Below are positions 23,760 to 30,503 of a stretch of DNA of 64,000 bases, piece after piece. A program made the position numbers and the translations under genes. Below the pieces are notes generated by a model that was not told the origin of the DNA, searched no databases, and saw nothing but the letters and a program-made list of their open reading frames with translations. The DNA is taken from NCBI RefSeq assembly GCF_033954455.1, contig NZ_CP121473.1, positions 2,528,501-2,592,500 on the forward strand, read 5' to 3'. Source of the stretch: Thiorhodovibrio litoralis (GTDB lineage Bacteria > Pseudomonadota > Gammaproteobacteria > Chromatiales > Chromatiaceae). Each line of letters begins with the position of its first letter. Within the stretch, counting starts at the first letter, position 1.

Positions 23760-24761
23760 ATGGTCGCAAAAAAAATCGAGGACGACTTTACCGAAGACAT
23801 CCCCGCGGGCGAGGACCAGGACGAGCTAATCGACGCGCAGGACGAAATGGAGGACGAGGATTTGCTCGTCGAAGACCAAAATAAGGGTGATGAGCCCAGC
23901 GGAAGCACTGGTTTCGCAGTGGGCGGCGGAGACTTCGACGCCACCCGGCTGTACCTGAATGAAATCGGCGGCTCGCGCCTGCTGACCGCCGAGGAAGAAA
24001 TTCACTACTCGCGCCTGGCCAATCAGGGCGACGAGGCCGCGCGCCGCTGCATGATCGTGAGCAATCTGCGGCTAGTGGTCAAAATCGCCCGCCGTTATCT
24101 CAATCGCGGCCTGCCGCTGCTCGATCTGATCGAAGAGGGCAATCTTGGCCTGATCCGGGCAGTGGAAAAGTTCGATCCCGAGCGCGGTTTTCGCTTCTCG
24201 ACCTATGCCACCTGGTGGATTCGCCAGACCATTGAGCGCGCGATCATGAATCAAACGCGCACCGTGCGTTTGCCGATTCATGTGGTCAAGGAGATCAACA
24301 TCTATCTGAAAGCCGCGCGGGTGCTCTCGCAACAACTCGACCACGAGCCGACCAACGAAGAGGTCGCCGACCTGCTCGACAAGCCCATTTTCGAGGTGAA
24401 GCGCATGCTTGGGCTGAACGAGCGCATTGCCTCGGTCGACACCCCGCTGGGCAAGGAGGCCGACAAGCCGCTAGTCGACATGCTGCAGGACGAGTCACTC
24501 GACGATCTCAGCGACTACATCCAGGACGACGACGTCCATGACAAGCTCGAGCGCTGGCTCGACAAGCTGACCGACAAGCAGCGCGAAGTGATCGAACGGC
24601 GCTTCGGCTTGCATGGCTACGATCACTCCACGCTCGAGCGGGTCGCGCAAGAACTCGGCGTGACGCGTGAGCGGGTGCGCCAAATTCAAATGGACGCCCT
24701 GCGCCGCCTGCGCCAGACGCTTGAGCGCGAAGGCTTCTCCTCCGAGGCCTTTTTTCGCTAA
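23760..24761 (+). CDS. rpoS: RNA polymerase sigma factor RpoS
   Basis: Stationary-phase/general stress sigma factor, 333 aa. A very acidic N-terminus precedes region 1.2 ([21 protein letters not shown]), region 2 ([20 protein letters not shown], and [20 protein letters not shown]), region 3 and the region 4 HTH ([17 protein letters not shown]). ATG 23760 is preceded by GGAG at ideal spacing; GTG 23736 and ATG 23739 are upstream alternatives. nlpD directly upstream distinguishes it from RpoD and RpoH. It is the last conserved gene before the accessory region. Confidence 0.96.
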   Translation: MVAKKIEDDFTEDIPAGEDQDELIDAQDEMEDEDLLVEDQNKGDEPSGSTGFAVGGGDFDATRLYLNEIGGSRLLTAEEEIHYSRLANQGDEAARRCMIVSNLRLVVKIARRYLNRGLPLLDLIEEGNLGLIRAVEKFDPERGFRFSTYATWWIRQTIERAIMNQTRTVRLPIHVVKEINIYLKAARVLSQQLDHEPTNEEVADLLDKPIFEVKRMLGLNERIASVDTPLGKEADKPLVDMLQDESLDDLSDYIQDDDVHDKLERWLDKLTDKQREVIERRFGLHGYDHSTLERVAQELGVTRERVRQIQMDALRRLRQTLEREGFSSEAFFR

Positions 24762-24976
24762 CTGCCTATTTTCTCATCTCCATTTTTCTCGGTGCCGGGT
24801 CGTTTCCAGATGGCTTCGATGGGGTGCTATAGCAGCAGCGTGTCCGGGTTTCAATCTCCCTTCTGAAAATGATCGACATCGCGATCGACCGGGGCAGAAG
24901 AGGCATAGCCCCTTGAAAAAAAAGGATAAGGGATACGGATACGGATACGGACAGTCGAGCAGCACCGACAGATCGA
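24762..24976. other. convergent intergenic region with repeats
   Basis: Lies between rpoS and the oppositely oriented P-loop NTPase gene. It has lower GC than its surroundings, a run of A residues at 24916-24923, three GGATAC units at 24931-24948, and the left copy of an 18-bp direct repeat at 24902-24919. No credible gene was seen. Confidence 0.6.
24902..24919 (+). repeat. 18-bp exact direct repeat, left copy
   Basis: The sequence GGCATAGCCCCTTGAAAA occurs here and again at 30299-30316 in the same orientation. The two copies bracket the three-gene operon and the IS91-like remnants. The complementary strand reads TTTTCAAG before GGGCTATGCC; CAAG is a known IS91-family target tetranucleotide, so an element end is one possible origin. 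Confidence 0.75.
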
Positions 24977-26509
24977 TTATCGAATTGGTCGAACGCCGCC
25001 CCGGCGGCCAATGGCCGCCGCCACCCGGAACAGGTCCGGGATATCGACACGGTCGTCGTCGACACGACGAATCACGCCGATACGCTGCAACTCCTGGATC
25101 AGCGCCTTTTCGGGAGTATCGGAAGACCTGTCAGCCAGCGCATGCGGCGGAAGATAGAAGCGCTCGTCATCAATCTCTGCGCTGCCGAAAGGCTCCGGGG
25201 ACAGCGTCACCGTCCGATCACGCTCAATCGCCTGCACCGTGTGCGCATTCTCCCAGCGCTGCATGATGTCCTCGTCCCGGCAGGGCACAGTCTGACCATT
25301 CAGTGGCGTCAATACTGTCTGAATCCACGGATAATCCTCTCGCAGTTCCTGCACGCGAACCGATGAGGCGCTCTGCACACCGCGCTTGATGCCCTCCCAG
25401 TGCAACACCTCCCCGTGTCCCCTGGCCTGGGTTTCGCGCTGTGCATCGCGCACCGCGATCAAAAAGCTGCGCGGGCTGACCTGCCCCTTGGCATCCGCCA
25501 GGTGATTCGGCAGCCATGTATAGGTGCGTCCACGCCGCCGGTTGGCGCCCATGTAGCGGGTCGCCATGTCATGCAGCACCGCCTGTTGCAGGTCTTCGTC
25601 CTGGCGCAGCTTCGCCGGAATCGGGTAGACCTGCGCACCATCCGCCTCCGTTGCCGTGAAGGACAAGTGATGCTTCGATTGAAGCCAACGGCGATACATC
25701 TTGGCGCCTTCACCATGGTTGCACAGCCAATGCCACAACAGTCCATAAAGATCAGTCCGGCGCCATTCCAGGATGACGCGGCCGTGGTGCAGCTTGGACG
25801 AGTCCGGAAACTGCCAGATGGACCGATCCTCCCACATGTCCGGGCGGAGAAAGACCTTCGCCTGTATGCCCGTTTGTCCTTTCAGATCAAGGCAAACCTG
25901 AAGCAGTCCGCGCACCAACGCACGGATGGCTTTCCAGTCGGAGCCGGTGCGGTCCAGGGCATCGAAAATCACTAGGTGACGCTTCCCGTCCGCCGCAAGT
26001 CGGCCAGCGATTCGGCTCAGCAGCCGCTCCTCGCGCTCGGGGTTGTCCGCGACATAGGCCACGATCTCGGCCCAGTCCTTGCCAGGCAGTTCCTCGTCGT
26101 AACGGCTTGTGAGCTGGCGCAGCACCACCGCGCGCCAGATGTCCTCGGCAGCGTGGCTTCCGTGCAAACACTGAAGCACCCGCCGGGAGGGGTGATCGGC
26201 ATTGCGTGTAGACACCGAGAAGCCCCAGCTCGTCTCCACCCGATCCAGCTGCAGCCTGGGTAACTGGGCGTGGATCAGCGCCCGGGACACGGGGCTGTTG
26301 AGGGCTGCGCTCCAGAAGCTCTTGCCGCTACCGCGATCCCCGACAACGAGCGTACTGTTTGGGTCCAGCGCGCGCTCGTGGCCGAGCACCACGTATAGAT
26401 CGTTTGGGTCGGGCGGGTTGGTGCTCGCATCCATGGTATCCGGCAACTCGTCGAGGGAGCGCCGAACCTGATCGGTCGGGAAGGCTCCGTCTTTGATCTT
26501 AATCGGCAT
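24977..26509 (-). CDS. large P-loop NTPase, third gene of the KGGVGR operon
   Basis: 510-aa protein with Walker A VVGDRGSGKSF (Lys63) and Walker B LVIFDALDRTG (Asp183/Asp186), so it should bind and hydrolyse a nucleotide. The middle has no domain I can name; it is rich in Trp, Arg and His. The C-terminus (IQELQRIGVIRRVDDDRVDI then PDLFRVAAAIGRRGGV) looks like a small winged-helix-like end. ATG 26509 lies inside the last 11 bases of the ParA-like gene. The upstream in-frame start at 26551 would overlap further. AAA/STAND-like proteins in defence loci have this general size, but the function is unproven. Confidence 0.75.
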   Translation of the reverse strand: MPIKIKDGAFPTDQVRRSLDELPDTMDASTNPPDPNDLYVVLGHERALDPNSTLVVGDRGSGKSFWSAALNSPVSRALIHAQLPRLQLDRVETSWGFSVSTRNADHPSRRVLQCLHGSHAAEDIWRAVVLRQLTSRYDEELPGKDWAEIVAYVADNPEREERLLSRIAGRLAADGKRHLVIFDALDRTGSDWKAIRALVRGLLQVCLDLKGQTGIQAKVFLRPDMWEDRSIWQFPDSSKLHHGRVILEWRRTDLYGLLWHWLCNHGEGAKMYRRWLQSKHHLSFTATEADGAQVYPIPAKLRQDEDLQQAVLHDMATRYMGANRRRGRTYTWLPNHLADAKGQVSPRSFLIAVRDAQRETQARGHGEVLHWEGIKRGVQSASSVRVQELREDYPWIQTVLTPLNGQTVPCRDEDIMQRWENAHTVQAIERDRTVTLSPEPFGSAEIDDERFYLPPHALADRSSDTPEKALIQELQRIGVIRRVDDDRVDIPDLFRVAAAIGRRGGVRPIR

Positions 26510-27848
26510 GGTCGACGGCCTCGAGATCCTCGTTACCGAGAACGCGCTCATCCAGCGCTGCCATGAACGGCCCGAAGCTTGATGCGATGGCGGCGGCGCC
26601 CACGGTGCTCAGGTGTTCCAGCGGATTGAACTGCTCGAAGCGCGGGTCATTCAGGATCTGCAACGGGTAATGCGGCGCCGCATCATCCGTCTCGGCAAAG
26701 CTGAAGGCCTCCTCGGCGCCTCCGGCCGGCTGCTCGTCGTACAGGCCGTCGAGCCAGAGCTCATAGGCCCGCGAGCGGAAACCCTCCAGCGCACCCTGTT
26801 TCTCCGAAGCACGCGCGTAGACCATCTTTAGCCGCAGGCGCCAATCGTCGTCGCCCGCCGGATGGATATGCGCCATCTGCGCCAGTTGCGCCAAAAGATA
26901 GCGATACCCTTCCCAAACCGTGGGCTGGTCGGTGGCGAACAGCAGCACGTCCGCATCCAAGTGCAGGATGGCGGCCGCCGCCGTCTCGTGCAGACCGGCA
27001 CGGCTGTCGATGAGCACCAGGTCCGGCTCCAAGGCCCGCTCCAGCGTCCCCAGCAGCCGCCTCACCCTCACCGCGAAATCCTCGCCACCGCCGCGGTCAT
27101 TGTCCAGGTAGGCGCGTGCGAGCTTGGCGATGAAGCCGGCCGGATGCTGCGCAGTGCGCTTGCCCGTGGCCGGTGCCACGTACAGATAGCCCGGATCGGC
27201 CAGTGGTGATCTGGCCACCAGCATGCGCTCCACGAGCATTGCCTCCGCCATCGGGCTACCAACCAGATCCTCCGCCAGCCAATCGACAACGCCGAACTCC
27301 GGTCGGGCGTCGTCCGGCAGCAGTTGTGCGCCCAGCCCAGGCGCCTCCAGGTCCAGGTCCAGCAACAGCACCCGTTTTCCCTGTGCCGCCAGCTCGCGGC
27401 CCCAAAGGAATAAGGCCGTGCTGCGCCCAACGCCACCCTTGAGACTGAAGAAGGAAACCCGCGGCGGATGTACGACCGATGCACCCGCCTCGGTACCCGG
27501 TGCCAGCGCCCAGTCTTGTCCGACCACGCGGCGCTCGATCAGACGGATCAGCGTGCCATTGATGTCCTGTACCAGGAAGGGCTCGTCCATCAGCGCCCCA
27601 CCGAAGAGGGTATCGGAGAGGCGCACCAAACCGGTCTCCGAGCCGGGGCTGTAGGCTCCCAGCGCATCCGCGAGATGCGGACGCGCGGCGACCACCTCGG
27701 CTTGGTCTGCGGAGTCCGGCAGTACCAGATGCACCCGCCCGTTCATGTCGCGGATGAAACGGACATCGGCAAAGTCGATGCCGGCAAAGGTGCCTCGGAT
27801 CTGCTCCAGGGCGCGGGGCAGGGCGTCGTCGAAGGTGCATGGACTCAT
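26499..27848 (-). CDS. ParA/MinD-like ATPase with variant P-loop (KGGVGR)
   Basis: 449-aa protein. Residues 1-125 form an N-terminal domain I do not recognise. A deviant Walker A follows, FFSLKGGVGRSTA, in which the signature lysine (Lys137) is kept but the usual P-loop GK[ST] lysine is Arg142. RVLLLDLDLEAPGLG (Asp164) and LVLIDSRAGLHETA (Asp281) match the other ParA/MinD motifs. ATG 27848 begins two bases after the stop of the HEPN-like gene; the frame extends to 27890 inside that gene. No parB or parS partner is visible, so a partition role is unlikely. Arginine at this position probably alters ATP hydrolysis. Confidence 0.82.
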   Translation of the reverse strand: MSPCTFDDALPRALEQIRGTFAGIDFADVRFIRDMNGRVHLVLPDSADQAEVVAARPHLADALGAYSPGSETGLVRLSDTLFGGALMDEPFLVQDINGTLIRLIERRVVGQDWALAPGTEAGASVVHPPRVSFFSLKGGVGRSTALFLWGRELAAQGKRVLLLDLDLEAPGLGAQLLPDDARPEFGVVDWLAEDLVGSPMAEAMLVERMLVARSPLADPGYLYVAPATGKRTAQHPAGFIAKLARAYLDNDRGGGEDFAVRVRRLLGTLERALEPDLVLIDSRAGLHETAAAAILHLDADVLLFATDQPTVWEGYRYLLAQLAQMAHIHPAGDDDWRLRLKMVYARASEKQGALEGFRSRAYELWLDGLYDEQPAGGAEEAFSFAETDDAAPHYPLQILNDPRFEQFNPLEHLSTVGAAAIASSFGPFMAALDERVLGNEDLEAVDHAD

Positions 27849-27850
27849 AA

Positions 27851-28234
27851 TCAGTTCCCGAGGCTGGCCGCGCCCAACGTGCGCAAGCAATGACTTTGGT
27901 GCAGTTTACAGCGCTCCTCGGAGAACGCCGCGTCCGGCCAGTAGCGGTTGTCAATGCGCCAGCCAAGCATGTAGGAATCACTGTTCAGCAATTGCTGAAC
28001 AGCCCCATCCCGCCGACGACGCAAGGACTTCAATGCATGGTCGCGCAGCTCCGGCAGATGCGACAGCTTGACATCCGCCCCTTGGTGGCCCTCCAGCAAC
28101 AGCTTCAGCGCACACTCGGCACCCAGCCCAAAAAGATGACTGGCGTTGGCAAGACGCCCTTGCTCCAGCAGCAGCGTGCCGTCCTTGTGGCAGCGACGCG
28201 CCGCCGCCCGATAGTCCGGTTCTGATTCGGTCAT
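27851..28234 (-). CDS. small HEPN-like protein, first gene of the KGGVGR operon
   Basis: 127-aa, mostly helical protein. The segment DYRAAARRCHKDGTLLLEQG then RLANASHLFGLGAECALKLL resembles HEPN-superfamily helices. Arg27 and His33 (RLANASH) and RCKLHQSH near residue 108 both fit a loose R-x4-6-H spacing, but neither is flanked by the usual polar residue, so nuclease activity is uncertain. ATG 28234 follows AAGGA; the frame extends to 28378 without support. The next gene starts two bases after its stop. Fold assignment is from pattern recognition only. Confidence 0.6.
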   Translation of the reverse strand: MTESEPDYRAAARRCHKDGTLLLEQGRLANASHLFGLGAECALKLLLEGHQGADVKLSHLPELRDHALKSLRRRRDGAVQQLLNSDSYMLGWRIDNRYWPDAAFSEERCKLHQSHCLRTLGAASLGN

Positions 28235-28263
28235 CGGACTCGTGATCCTTGCATAGGCCAATC

Positions 28264-28383
28264 TCAGTTGTTGCGCCGCCGCCGTGTGACCGTCAGCGCC
28301 GAGGCGCGGATCTGGTCCGGGGTGATGCAGAGTTCGCGGGCTTCGTCGAGGACGAAGCTCGCCGGATAGCAAATCCAAGCCAC
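28264..28383 (-). pseudogene. 39-codon ORF or C-terminal gene remnant upstream of the HEPN-like gene
   Basis: From GTG 28383 the frame reads VAWICYPASFVLDEARELCI then TPDQIRASALTVTRRRRNN and stops 29 bases before the HEPN-like start. The composition looks like real protein, possibly the end of a longer gene cut off by the IS91 remnant. It could equally be a tiny first cistron. No family recognised. Confidence 0.35.
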
Positions 28384-28679
28384 CCTGAGGATCTAGAACA
28401 GGTGTCAGGGCGCAAGTTATCGGTTGTTGGGAGGGAGGTCAACGGCGGAAATACGCCTGCTCGACCATCGTGAGGAGCGCGGGACGGACTCAGTTGCGCG
28501 TTCTGAAGGAATTTGGGCGCGGACGGGCGAACTGAAGACAAACGCCCTTGGCACCGTGTCTGTCGGGAACAAGCGCGGCTTCCAAGCGACGCGTTGACCG
28601 AACTCCGGCTCCGGCTCCGGCTCCGGCTGATTAAAGTTGTCCCACTCCGGTGCCGCTGGACCGGGCGCTCTGGAATGCG

Positions 28680-29157
28680 CAATCAATCCCCGGCGGACAA
28701 ACCAGCGTATTACCCGCATGCGCACCCGCTCAGTGATGGTGGCGAGATCTTCGGCGCTCATTTAAGCGGCGGGGAGAAAACGCCGGAATCCCGTGGCTTC
28801 AGCGTCCTGCTCAAGCGGATCGAAGACGCCGTCGATGACACAGCAGTGGTAATGGACGTAACGATTGAGAGACGAGCCAAACCGGTGAATATAGCTCACC
28901 GCAACGAAACGTGCCTGAGCACTGACGGAACGGCCACTAACGGAACTGCTCTCACGCAGATGCAGCTCAATAATGCGCATGAGAATCCTGAGCACCGCGC
29001 TCGGCGCTCGCGGCACGCGCAGCGCATCCCAATCCTTCTTTCGTGCAAATGCGAGATAGGTCTCCAGATGCTGTTGCACGATCTGGTAGAGCGCGGTGTG
29101 CTCTGAACAGCGGAGACGATAGGCCTCCGTCGGGCAGCGAGACACGGCGACGGCCAT
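28680..29157 (-). pseudogene. IS91-family transposase remnant (copy A)
   Basis: Minus-strand fragments of an IS91-type rolling-circle transposase. The N-terminal zinc-binding region begins HTALYQIVQQHLETYLAFAR. After an internal deletion comes the diagnostic SYIHRFGSSLNRYVHYHCCV then IDGVFDP. A stop follows, and in the next frame LATITERVRMRVIRWFVRRG continues the family sequence. The downstream part has degenerated into an Glu-Pro repeat (28604-28632). It is not functional. The remnant lies just upstream of the three-gene operon. Confidence 0.8.
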
Positions 29158-30123
29158 GATGGAGTGCTGGTGGGTTCACGAACCAAGACTGTCTTTATAG
29201 ACAGTATCGTTGCAGTGTTGCGGAAGGATTGACAGCTGCAGACCAGCCGATGTGCGCCGACGGATTGTTGATCAGTCAATTTTTTTTGCGCATAGGTTGC
29301 CGCAGTAGAGGTGAAAAAATGCCGTATTCAGAAAACACAGGCTATTCAAGTAAAGCGCCTAACGTAGGCCACGTTGTGTTATATCTCGCCTAGCTTACGA
29401 GTTCATTTGTAGGGATTTTCCCTACAAGAAAACGCAATATTCTCGGATTTTTCCACAATACTAAATTGCGGTTTTCGGCCATATATACTCTAATGTGACC
29501 CTTATTCGCTTGGAAGTGTTCTAGTGATGTTCTAAACTCGGATTCTAGGCGGTCGCGCGGTGTCACACACAAGTCGGCTAGTAAGCACAATAGCCAGCAT
29601 TGAAATCAGGTAATTTCAAAAATGCCGCGGCAGCAAGGCACAGTCTTACCCTAAATTGAAGCATTTTCTGATCTATACGCACATTATGTTTACAACACGG
29701 CTCGCCACAGTTCGACAAGTCCGTCGCGGCGCGTCCTGGCCGTTGATGACGATCCGGTTAGCACGCTCATTATTGAGAATGCACTGGCTGACCAGTTTTT
29801 GGTCGATACGGCGCATAGTGGCGAAGAAACGCTGGAGCGCATTGAGCCTGTAATGCCCGACATTATTCTGCTCGATGTGGTTATAGGCGGAATGGATGGT
29901 TACGCGGTCTGCTCGGCGTTGCGCGCGCAGATCGCGGTCGCTTTTCCGCTCGACACGCTCAAGATCGACCGCTCCTTCGTGACCGCCCTAGGCACGGGTG
30001 CGACGGGCAAGAGCGTGGTGCACGCCATCGTCGCCCTGGTGCAGGGACTGAAACTCAAGGTGAGCGCCGAGGGCATCAAGACCCAAGCGCGGGCCGACAG
30101 GCTGCGGCGCAACGACAGGAAAT
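29010..30123 (+). repeat. segmental direct duplication, copy A (deleted and diverged)
   Basis: Aligns with 30357-33118: IS91-remnant 5' end, its upstream hairpin, about 500 bp of AT-richer non-coding DNA with two palindromes, and a REC-EAL gene. Long identical blocks alternate with diverged ones, including 40-base identical stretches in the REC coding part. Copy A has lost about 1.7 kb between the receiver and the EAL end. Confidence 0.85.
29158..29696. other. non-coding duplicated upstream region, copy A
   Basis: AT-richer than the rest of the window. It holds an 18-base hairpin at 29188-29205 (ACTGTCT/AGACAGT arms), a palindrome at 29407-29427 (TTGTAGGG/CCCTACAA, 5-base loop) and an inverted repeat at 29600-29619 (TTGAAAT/ATTTCAA). 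All three recur in copy B. The 66-codon minus-strand frame at 29390-29590 is not kept in copy B and is not called. Confidence 0.65.
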
Positions 30124-30125
30124 AG
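29697..30125 (+). pseudogene. broken REC-EAL gene (internal deletion fusion), copy A
   Basis: Paralogue of the gene at 31044. The start ATG has become ACG at 29697 and the AAGGAG ribosome site is lost. The receiver part runs in frame to CSALRAQ (about nt 29930) and then jumps to the EAL C-terminus (FPLDTLKIDRSFVTALGTG), removing roughly 1.7 kb of PAS, GGDEF and EAL sequence while keeping frame. The EAL motif EGIET has become EGIKT. A TTG at 29799 could in theory still start translation of 108 residues. It ends at TAG 30125. Confidence 0.85.
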
Positions 30126-30129
30126 AGAA

Positions 30130-30312
30130 ATGAAAGAAACATTTGCGTTTATTACAATCTTTGCCCTATCTATCATACTATTCAGCGGAATGATTGCAGT
30201 ATACGGATACAATAATCCTTATGAGGATTGCAAAAAATACGCTGGATCAATCCCAGCAGGCCAACGATATACCTGCGAACGGATGAACATTGACACTGGC
30301 ATAGCCCCTTGA
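30130..30312 (+). CDS. AT-rich small orphan membrane peptide, possibly truncated
   Basis: 60-aa frame beginning MKETFAFITIFALSIILFSG, a clear single TM or signal segment, followed by a short polar part with two cysteines. Codon and base use are AT-rich, unlike its neighbours. Its 3' end runs into the right copy of the 18-bp repeat and the IS91 remnant, so the natural C-terminus may be lost. Only a weak GAG precedes the ATG. No family recognised. Confidence 0.4.
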   Translation: MKETFAFITIFALSIILFSGMIAVYGYNNPYEDCKKYAGSIPAGQRYTCERMNIDTGIAP

Positions 30313-30316
30313 AAAC
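30299..30316 (+). repeat. 18-bp exact direct repeat, right copy
   Basis: Same sequence and orientation as 24902-24919. It coincides with the junction between the AT-rich small ORF and IS91 remnant B. Confidence 0.75.
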
Positions 30317-30319
30317 CGC

Positions 30320-30503
30320 ACTTCAAATAGCGGCGAAACTCCCGTTCCACATAAGTCGGCACGCGCGGTACCGCCCAGTCTTTCTCTCGTGCAAGAGCGA
30401 GATAGGTCTCAAGATGCTTCTTCACGATCTGGTAGAGCGCGGTGTGCTCTGGACAGCGGCGGCGACAGGCCACCGTCGGGCAGCGAGATACGGCGACGGG
30501 CAT
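30320..30503 (-). pseudogene. IS91-family transposase remnant (copy B)
   Basis: N-terminal fragment only: HTALYQIVKKHLETYLALAR, then RVPTYVEREFRRYLKCG, the family's zinc-binding region. It keeps the VPTYVEREFRRYL segment that copy A has deleted, so the two remnants decayed independently. After KCG the sequence no longer resembles IS91 transposases. Confidence 0.8.

Noticed and set aside
24925-24950. possible CRISPR-like repeat from GGATAC units
   Set aside because: Only three 6-base units without spacers; it is a microsatellite.
24667-25266. 199-codon plus-strand frame overlapping the end of rpoS and the P-loop gene
   Set aside because: It starts inside rpoS and its translation is Arg/Pro/His-rich without any recognisable feature.
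26499-27848. chromosome partition protein ParA
   Set aside because: The P-loop is altered, a long unrelated N-terminal domain is present and no parB or parS sites are nearby.
29390-29590. 66-codon minus-strand open frame in the AT-rich duplicated region
   Set aside because: The matching region of copy B does not keep the frame, so it is unlikely to be coding.
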